A stretch of DNA of 29,655 nucleotides from JAQUVS01 sp964389735 (GTDB taxonomy: Bacteria > Bacillota_I > Bacilli_A > RF39 > UBA660). Shown in pieces: positions 25,342 to 29,655 of this stretch. A model generated the notes under the pieces. It was not told the DNA's origin, ran no database searches, and was given only the letters and a program-made list of their open reading frames with translations. The position numbers and the translations under genes were made by a program. The stretch is taken from the NCBI GenBank assembly GCA_964389735.1, contig CAYMEJ010000012.1:1-29655 (forward strand). Reading direction: 5' to 3'. Each line of letters begins with the position of its first letter. Position 1 is the stretch's first letter.

Positions 25342-26397
25342 TTATCTTTTCTTTGTTAAAGATTTACTATTATTTATAAAATCATTTATTTCTGTATCTA
25401 TATTGTCATTATTAACTGTTATTTTTGATTTAGTTGATAATTTATCTGCCACATCGAATAAAGTCTTAAATGGTTTATGTGTTTGGTAATATTTATCAAC
25501 AATTGGATCTTCTCTAAAATTTGGATAATGATTTTCCATTTTCGTAATAAAATATTTCAATAAATCTGATTTTTCTTTTATAGACATATTTACCCATAAA
25601 GGAACATATGTTGCATCAAAATGACCATGCATTGAAAATAATCCTAATAATTCTTTATCATATTTTTCTTTAATTCCACGTTGCTTAAAATTTTCTTCTA
25701 AATTATTAAATACTTTAAAAAAATCAAAAACATCATTTGCAAATACACAACCACTTATTGATGTATTGTTTAATCTCATTCGATAATTATATACAGTTTC
25801 ATTTAAAAAATATAGTTTTTTTGCATCTGCCATAAGTACAGGTGTAAATGCTAAATCTTCCCATTTTGTATCTGAAAATCTTAAATTTTTTATGTGTGAC
25901 CTTTTAAAGAATTTATCACCTATTCCAGGCATTTCTTCAAAAGGATAATCTTTGTCTTTTTCTAAATCAATTAAACCACTTTTTTCTCTTCCTAAAGTGT
26001 TATAAGCACCACTTAAATTAATTTTCCCTAGGTGCGTATAATATTTTCCTACTATTACATCAGAATCTGTGCTAGTAGCAATATCATATAATTTTTCTAA
26101 AATAATTGGTGATGATAATTCATCATCTGAATCTAAAAATTTTATATATTCACCTTTTGCAATATCCAATCCCATATTACGTGCATGACCTGCTCCATAA
26201 TTTTTACTATTTAAAACAGTAAGATTAGGTAATTTATCATGATATGATTCTACTATTTCTAATGTTCTATCTGTAGAACCATCATTAATGGCAATTACTT
26301 CTATATCTTTTAATGATTGATTTTCTACACTATCTAAACATTCTTCTAATCTTTTTTCTGAATTATACATAGGAATAATAATACTAGTTTTTACCAT
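25342..26397 (-). CDS. Family 2 glycosyltransferase
   Basis: Cytoplasmic or membrane-associated enzyme transferring a sugar from a nucleotide donor. 351 residues. GT-A fold at the N-terminus: SIIIPMYNSEKRLEECLDSV, AINDGSTD (residues 36-43), GAGHARNMGLDIAKGEYIKFLDSDDE with the metal-binding DSDD at 89-92. The C-terminal ~150 residues (FFKVFNNLEENFKQRGIKEKY onward) are helical, without membrane segments, as in capsule or teichoic-acid GT2 enzymes; acceptor unknown. The start at 26397 is chosen over one 17 codons upstream, since AAGGAG precedes it and the upstream ATG lies in the promoter. It stands alone, not in a sugar gene cluster, with a near-consensus promoter. Confidence 0.9.
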   Translation of the reverse strand: MVKTSIIIPMYNSEKRLEECLDSVENQSLKDIEVIAINDGSTDRTLEIVESYHDKLPNLTVLNSKNYGAGHARNMGLDIAKGEYIKFLDSDDELSSPIILEKLYDIATSTDSDVIVGKYYTHLGKINLSGAYNTLGREKSGLIDLEKDKDYPFEEMPGIGDKFFKRSHIKNLRFSDTKWEDLAFTPVLMADAKKLYFLNETVYNYRMRLNNTSISGCVFANDVFDFFKVFNNLEENFKQRGIKEKYDKELLGLFSMHGHFDATYVPLWVNMSIKEKSDLLKYFITKMENHYPNFREDPIVDKYYQTHKPFKTLFDVADKLSTKSKITVNNDNIDTEINDFINNSKSLTKKR

Positions 26398-26419
26398 AAT
26401 AATCTCCTTAATAGTGCAT

Positions 26420-26448
26420 ATTATACCATATTTTTGTTTATTATGCAA
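26420..26448 (-). promoter_or_regulatory. Promoter of the GT2 gene
   Basis: Minus strand: -35 TTGCAT (26443-26448), 17-base spacer, -10 TATAAT (26420-26425) with TG just upstream region (TGGTATAAT). Confidence 0.7.
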
Positions 26449-26451
26449 GGA

Positions 26452-26478
26452 AAAAGGATTAGTGATACTAATCCTTTT
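26452..26478 (-). terminator. Terminator of the YjcZ-like gene pair
   Basis: Twelve-base perfect stem (26452-26463 with 26467-26478), three-base loop, five T in the minus direction. Confidence 0.8.
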
Positions 26479-26482
26479 ATTA

Positions 26483-26596
26483 TTAATAAGACGTAAATGA
26501 TCCTATGATTATTGCTATTAAAATATATAATACAATTATTATCACAGCACTATTATTACGTCTTGGTTCACAACAACTAGTGTTTGGGCATGACAT
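26483..26596 (-). CDS. YjcZ-like small Cys-start membrane protein (37 residues)
   Basis: Predicted micro-protein MSCPNTSCCEPRRNNSAV followed by a single hydrophobic helix ending GSFTSY. The MSC start, a short polar head and one C-terminal helix of the IIIVLYILIAIIIG type resemble the YjcZ-family sporulation proteins of Bacilli. The start at 26596 is chosen because GGGAGGTG lies eight bases before it; longer readings run through the neighbouring micro-gene. It is the second of two consecutive small genes on this strand. A spore role is inferred from family resemblance only. Confidence 0.75.
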   Translation of the reverse strand: MSCPNTSCCEPRRNNSAVIIIVLYILIAIIIGSFTSY

Positions 26597-26613
26597 ATAA
26601 AACACCTCCCTTG

Positions 26614-26694
26614 TTAAATGTAAGCACCAAGAATAATTACTAATAAAATAAATAATACTAAAACTATGGCAGAACTTGATACGCAATTACCCAT
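26614..26694 (-). CDS. YjcZ-like micro-protein (26 residues)
   Basis: A 26-codon gene, MGNCVSSSA then the helix IVLVLFILLVIILGAYI. The pattern, a few polar residues with a Cys, then VLFILLVIILG and a short tail, matches YjcZ/YuzJ-type sporulation proteins, whose usual core is FALIVVLFILLIIVG. A strong SD (AAGGAGG) precedes the ATG by nine bases. It is co-directional with the 37-residue relative 17 bases downstream, so they form a tandem pair. Small size makes chance possible, but the SD, family pattern and pairing argue for a real gene. Confidence 0.75.
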   Translation of the reverse strand: MGNCVSSSAIVLVLFILLVIILGAYI

Positions 26695-26726
26695 AATTGA
26701 TTCCTCCTTTTTTCTATTACTCATAT

Positions 26727-26754
26727 TATTTTATGGAAACATATAAAAAAAGGT
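26727..26754 (-). promoter_or_regulatory. Possible sigma-K-like promoter of the YjcZ-like pair
   Basis: Minus strand: CATAAAATA (26727-26735) fits the CATA-N3-TA form of sigma-K -10 boxes, with AC (26753-26754) 17 bases upstream. Short motifs in AT-rich DNA occur by chance, so this is suggestive only. Confidence 0.3.
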
Positions 26755-26783
26755 TCTAGACTATGTGAAATTTTCTTAAATTA

Positions 26784-26812
26784 TTGTATTTTAGTACTAG
26801 ATTTGTTATTAT
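26784..26812 (+). promoter_or_regulatory. prsA promoter
   Basis: -35 TTGTAT (26784-26789), 17-base spacer, -10 TATTAT (26807-26812), with about 25 nt of leader including AAAGGAGG. Confidence 0.6.
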
Positions 26813-26843
26813 ATAGTTATGTATTTTAAAGGAGGACATAATA

Positions 26844-27839
26844 ATGAAAAAAATACTATTAAGTTTAATGGTTGCCTGTTTATTAGTTACTGGTTGTGGC
26901 GTAGCTAAACTAAAAAATGGACAAGATGCAGTTGTTACTGTTAAGGATTTCGATGTTTCTGCTGAAACATTATATGATGAATTAAAATCTAAATATGCTA
27001 TTAGTACTTTAATTGATATGATTGATAAAGAAATATTAGCTAAAGAATATAATTCTAAAGAAGATAAGGAAGATATTGATGAACAAGTACAAGCTCAAAT
27101 CGATTCTTATATTCAATCTTATGGAAGTGAAGCAAAATTACTTGAAGCTGCAAGTTCTTCATTAGGTCTTAGTACAAGAGCTGAATTAGAAGAATATTTT
27201 GCAATTAATTTTAAAAGAACTAAAGCTTTAGAAGATTATGCTAAATCAATAGTTACTGATAAAGAAATTAATGATTTTTATGAAGATACTATTTTTGGAG
27301 ATATTGAAGCTAAACATATTTTAATATCACCTGAAACAAAAGATGGTATGACAGATGCTGAAAAAGAAGCTGCTGATGCTGCTGCATTAAAGAAAGCTAA
27401 AGATATTATTAAGAAATTAGATAAAGGTGAAGATTTTGCTAAGTTAGCTAAAGATAATTCTGATGATGAAGGTTCTGCTAAAAAAGGTGGAGACTTAGGA
27501 ACATTTACTCATGGTAAAATGGTTGATGAATTTGAAAAAGCTGCAGTTGCATTAAAAGTTGGTAAATATTCTGCTGAACCTGTTAAAACTTCATATGGTT
27601 ACCATATTATTTTAAAGGTTTCTCAAAAAGATAAACCAGCACTTAAGAAAGTTAAAGATGATATTATTGAAGAAATAGCAAAAGATAATACTACTTCTGA
27701 TAACACTCTTCAAGTTACTGCATTAGTAAAATTAAGAGAAAAATATGACATTAAATGGGAAGATACATCATTAAAGAAAAAATATGATGCTTATATTGAT
27801 AATTTAATGAGTAGTGCTAAAGAAGCAAATAATCAATAA
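26844..27839 (+). CDS. prsA: PrsA-like foldase lipoprotein (parvulin peptidyl-prolyl isomerase)
   Basis: Extracytoplasmic folding catalyst anchored by a lipid. 331 residues. Lipoprotein signal MKKILLSLMVACLLVTGC with lipobox LVTGC, lipidated Cys18. A helical chaperone-like region spans about 35-145. The parvulin (PPIC) domain spans about 150-260: EAKHILIS, then KAKDIIKKLDKGEDFAKLAKDNSDDEGSAKKGGDLGTF in the standard order, and VKTSYGYHIILKV. A lysine-rich helical C-terminal tail follows. SD AAAGGAGG is strong. It stands alone with a perfect-palindrome terminator. PrsA usually assists exported enzymes and penicillin-binding proteins, which suits the wall enzymes elsewhere in the window. Confidence 0.95.
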   Translation: MKKILLSLMVACLLVTGCGVAKLKNGQDAVVTVKDFDVSAETLYDELKSKYAISTLIDMIDKEILAKEYNSKEDKEDIDEQVQAQIDSYIQSYGSEAKLLEAASSSLGLSTRAELEEYFAINFKRTKALEDYAKSIVTDKEINDFYEDTIFGDIEAKHILISPETKDGMTDAEKEAADAAALKKAKDIIKKLDKGEDFAKLAKDNSDDEGSAKKGGDLGTFTHGKMVDEFEKAAVALKVGKYSAEPVKTSYGYHIILKVSQKDKPALKKVKDDIIEEIAKDNTTSDNTLQVTALVKLREKYDIKWEDTSLKKKYDAYIDNLMSSAKEANNQ

Positions 27840-27849
27840 TAACAAAGTA

Positions 27850-27877
27850 AAAGATATTCAATTGAATATCTTTTTTT
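27850..27877. terminator. Bidirectional terminator between prsA and recX
   Basis: 24-base perfect palindrome (27850-27873) followed by T-run on the plus strand; recX ends at 27876 on the minus strand. Confidence 0.8.
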
Positions 27878-28628
27878 ATTCTTCATAATCGTTTAAATTA
27901 AAACCTTTTTGATACATTTTTTGTTTTATCTTATACTCAAGTTCTTTACCTTCATATTTAGAACTTAATTTCTTATATATTTTATCATATTCTTTTTTAC
28001 ATAAATCTTTATCATTTAAATCAACTTTATTTAGTACTTCAAATATTAATTTATTATCATAACCTAAATTATTTAAATATATTTGAATTTTAGTTTTTAA
28101 TATATTACCACTTTTATTTCTATTAGATTTCAATTGTCTTTCTACTAATTTGTTAATTTTTTCTAATTGTTGTTCTTCATCAAATATTTCAATATAATTT
28201 TCTATTAATTCTTTTGATATACCTTTATCATTTAATTCTTTTTTTATTTTATTAGGACCATAATAGCTCATATTGATACGATCATTTATTAATGCTTTAG
28301 TATATATTTCATCATTTAAGTAACCTTGTTTTATTAGTAAATCAATTGATTGTTTACTATCAGTTTTTGCTATTCCTTTTTTTTCTAAGTAATCATACAT
28401 CTCTTTAATACTTCTTAATTTTGTTTTGATATATTTAACTGCTATATTATAAACATCATATTTTTGATTTTCTTGTTCTAGTTCAATTAATAATTCATCT
28501 GTTAATTCTTTATTTACTAATAGATTATATTTTAATATTAAATCTTCATGGATTTTGACATTCTTATTGTTATCTAATACTAATTTATAAATACCATCTT
28601 TTTGTTTTACATATTTTAATATTTTCAT
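27876..28628 (-). CDS. recX: RecX-like regulator of RecA
   Basis: Binds RecA filaments and modulates recombination. 250 residues, in the range of Firmicutes RecX (about 260), made of tandem three-helix repeats. An N-terminal beta segment (MKILKYVKQKDGIYKLVLDNN) is typical. Then AVKYIKTKLRSIKEMYDYLEKKGI, VIDLLIKQGYLNDEIYTKALINDRI (conserved GYLND-YA region) and SYYGPNKIKKELNDKGIS (conserved GP-KI---L--KGI). SD AGGTGAT lies three bases before the ATG and a TATAAT six bases before that. It follows the rpoZ terminator, so it is transcribed separately. Confidence 0.92.
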   Translation of the reverse strand: MKILKYVKQKDGIYKLVLDNNKNVKIHEDLILKYNLLVNKELTDELLIELEQENQKYDVYNIAVKYIKTKLRSIKEMYDYLEKKGIAKTDSKQSIDLLIKQGYLNDEIYTKALINDRINMSYYGPNKIKKELNDKGISKELIENYIEIFDEEQQLEKINKLVERQLKSNRNKSGNILKTKIQIYLNNLGYDNKLIFEVLNKVDLNDKDLCKKEYDKIYKKLSSKYEGKELEYKIKQKMYQKGFNLNDYEE

Positions 28629-28644
28629 ATTATCACCTATTCTT

Positions 28645-28650
28645 ATTATA
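28645..28650 (-). promoter_or_regulatory. recX -10 box
   Basis: TATAAT on the minus strand, six bases upstream of SD AGGTGAT (28632-28638), the same close spacing as at several other genes here. No convincing -35. Confidence 0.4.
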
Positions 28651-28652
28651 TC

Positions 28653-28679
28653 AAAAAAAGACTAAATTTCTTAGTCTTT
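28653..28679 (-). terminator. rpoZ terminator
   Basis: Nine-base perfect stem (28657-28665 with 28671-28679), five-base loop, seven T in the minus direction; it begins in the rpoZ stop codon region. Confidence 0.8.
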
Positions 28680-28871
28680 CTTTAATGTAATTAAACCTTC
28701 TGAAACTTCTTCTAGAGCTCTACCTATATTTTTCTTTGATACATATTTATTTTCTGGCATTTGATAATGACCAGTATTAGTCATTTCTTTACTTCTTTTA
28801 CTTACTATATGTACTAGTCTATATTTAGAGTCTATTATGTTAAGTATTTTATCTATTGATGGATAAATCAC
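28671..28871 (-). CDS. rpoZ: RNA polymerase omega subunit
   Basis: Small subunit that helps assemble and stabilise RNA polymerase around beta-prime. 66 residues, the usual size in Firmicutes. MIYPSIDKILNIIDSKYRLVHIVSKRSKEM is the conserved N-terminal part (family: SIDxLxxKxxSKYxLVxxxAKRAREL); VSKKNIGRALEEVSEGLI is the conserved C-terminal helix (KSVGxALEEIxxGKI). GTG start with SD AGGGTGAT. It is often next to gmk; no gmk is present here, and it stands between the CotD-like gene and recX. Confidence 0.92.
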   Translation of the reverse strand: MIYPSIDKILNIIDSKYRLVHIVSKRSKEMTNTGHYQMPENKYVSKKNIGRALEEVSEGLITLKKD

Positions 28872-28956
28872 AGTATCACCCTTCCCTCTATTTTAAGAGT
28901 AAAGGTTATTTTGTATAAGTGCAAGTGATTTACAAAAATTAGACAAATGTTTACAT

Positions 28957-29292
28957 TTATCTTCTAAAGTCGCAGCAAGATCCACATTGAATACTACTAC
29001 ATACATTTTCTTCGCAACAAGAGTATGCTGGTCTATATTGGTGTCTATAAATATGATGATTAATTATTTTAGTTCTTATTGGGCATACATGATTAACATC
29101 ATGCATAATAGTTCTATGTACTTGTCTTTCTTGCATTGGTTCAATAATAGGTGGTTGTCCTGGATCAATTGGTTGTTGCATAGGCATTTGATTATTAAAA
29201 TCAATATCCATATCTATATTCATATTTTCAGCATTAAACTCTGCATTTATTTCGTTAGTAGGTCTATTTGGTGAACAGTCTCTTTGAAACAT
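28957..29292 (-). CDS. CotD-like spore coat protein
   Basis: 111 residues. The N-terminal half is acidic, Asn/Met/Pro-rich and low-complexity (NAENMNIDMDIDFNNQMPMQQPIDPG). The C-terminal half is rich in His, Tyr, Arg and Cys: QVHRTIMHDVNHVCPIRTKI, NHHIYRHQYRPAYSCCEENV, CGSCCDFRR. This resembles inner spore coat protein CotD, whose core has repeated H-T-VH-V-H-T and VNHH-Y-H-HY-PH patterns. Strong SD (AGGAGG) precedes the ATG, but it is the 3' arm of a ten-base hairpin (29301-29340), which could hide it. It lies directly downstream of ffh on the same strand. CotD assignment is by pattern only, moderately sure; a cysteine-rich coat or metal-binding protein is the alternative. Confidence 0.7.
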   Translation of the reverse strand: MFQRDCSPNRPTNEINAEFNAENMNIDMDIDFNNQMPMQQPIDPGQPPIIEPMQERQVHRTIMHDVNHVCPIRTKIINHHIYRHQYRPAYSCCEENVCSSIQCGSCCDFRR

Positions 29293-29340
29293 AAAAAATT
29301 CCTCCTATCTAGTTTATATTATTCTTAACCAGATAAGAGG
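29293..29340 (-). promoter_or_regulatory. Hairpin masking the cotD ribosome site and resembling an ffh terminator
   Basis: On the minus-strand RNA, CCUCUUAUCU (29331-29340) pairs over ten bases, one being G-U, with AGAUAGGAGG (29301-29310), leaving a 20-nt loop. The 3' arm contains the whole Shine-Dalgarno AGGAGG, and six U (29293-29298) follow before the AUG. It may terminate ffh transcription and, in read-through RNA, block translation of the coat gene. Confidence 0.55.
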
Positions 29341-29356
29341 ACTATTTATTTGCCTA

Positions 29357-29655
29357 TTAGAATGGCATTTTCATGTTTCCGTTAGTAAATTGTTTCATCA
29401 TTTTCTTCATATTTTCAAATTGATCTAATAATTTATTAACATCTTGTACATTTGTACCTGAACCTTTTGCTATTCTTTGTTTTCTACTTGCTTTTATAAT
29501 ATCAGGATTTCTTCTTTCTTTTGGTGTCATTGATAATATTATTGCTTCTACTCTTGCTAACTGTTTAGGATCTATATTTACATTATTAAGACCCATTTTA
29601 GATGCTCCTGGAAGCATTTTTAAAATATTTTCTAATGGTCCAAGTTTCTTTATTT
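29357..29655 (-). CDS. ffh: Signal recognition particle protein Ffh, C-terminal part
   Basis: The 3' end of ffh; the 5' part, with the NG GTPase domain, lies beyond the right edge. The visible 98 residues are the methionine-rich M domain that binds SRP RNA and signal peptides: KKLGPLENILKMLPG (family: MGPLxxLLxMIPG), then RVEAIILSMTPKERRNPDIIKASRKQRIAKGSGTNVQDVNKLLDQFENMKKMMKQF, the conserved RNA-binding RRRIAxGSGT region reading RKQRIAKGSGT, and a short Met tail NGNMKMPF. Ffh with 4.5S/6S RNA delivers nascent membrane proteins to FtsY. Often followed by rpsP; here a spore-coat-like gene follows. Confidence 0.96.
   Translation of the reverse strand, partial: IKKLGPLENILKMLPGASKMGLNNVNIDPKQLARVEAIILSMTPKERRNPDIIKASRKQRIAKGSGTNVQDVNKLLDQFENMKKMMKQFTNGNMKMPF

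Noticed and set aside
1..29655. CRISPR arrays, insertion sequences, prophage, tRNA or rRNA genes
   Set aside because: No regularly spaced repeats, transposase or integrase motifs, phage genes, or cloverleaf or rRNA-like stretches were seen on either strand.

Overview
The window is a very AT-rich (roughly a quarter G+C by eye), densely coded stretch of a Gram-positive chromosome, probably an uncultured low-GC Bacillota of class Bacilli (Erysipelotrichales, RF39 or Turicibacter-like relatives). The evidence is a Firmicutes-order sufCDSUB operon, a Bce-type envelope-stress module, a PrsA lipoprotein, AGGAGG-type ribosome sites, and three spore-associated genes: a CotD-like coat protein and two YjcZ-like micro-proteins. 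The genetic code is standard: Trp is TGG throughout. Of 27 visible stop codons 22 are TAA, four TAG and one TGA. Three runs of N and two exact 55-bp duplications mark the window as a draft, probably metagenome-derived, assembly.

Layout. Positions 1-3408 (minus) hold a response regulator, an intramembrane-sensing kinase, a VanZ-RDD membrane protein broken by one in-frame TGA, and the start of a BceA-like ABC ATPase. The promoters of the last two share a base-for-base aligned operator. 3494-4697 carries two unrecognised genes. 4765-13627 (minus) is a two-gene operon: a 2552-residue cyclic beta-1,2-glucan synthase-like protein (GT84, GH189-like and GH94 domains), then pgi one base downstream. 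Divergent from it is a secreted, proline-linked DUF4434-like TIM-barrel protein (13808-15681). 15702-17946 holds two cell-wall peptidases, a DacF/DacA-type D,D-carboxypeptidase and a VanY/LdcB-type enzyme, divergently transcribed. 17955-20131 (minus) has pyrimidine-nucleoside phosphorylase, an XRE regulator with a striking inverted-repeat operator, and a short SSB. 20297-24702 (minus) is sufCDSUB with an unusually small SufD. 24811-24905 looks like a small RNA or attenuator ahead of a HIT-family gene. The rest holds a GT2 glycosyltransferase, two YjcZ-like micro-genes, prsA, recX, rpoZ, the CotD-like gene and the 3' end of ffh.

How the genes may work together. Much of the window concerns the cell envelope: peptide-antibiotic sensing, a very large glucan-making enzyme with its sugar-phosphate supply gene, a wall-spanning hydrolase-like protein, peptidoglycan trimming and extracytoplasmic folding. 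The most notable signals beyond ordinary annotation are the duplicated operator of the Bce/VanZ module, the glucan synthase-pgi operon with its divergent secreted partner, the compact two-hairpin RNA candidate at 24846-24905, a hairpin that masks the cotD ribosome site, and a recurring promoter layout in which the -10 box lies about six bases from the Shine-Dalgarno sequence, implying 5' leaders of only 10-20 nt.
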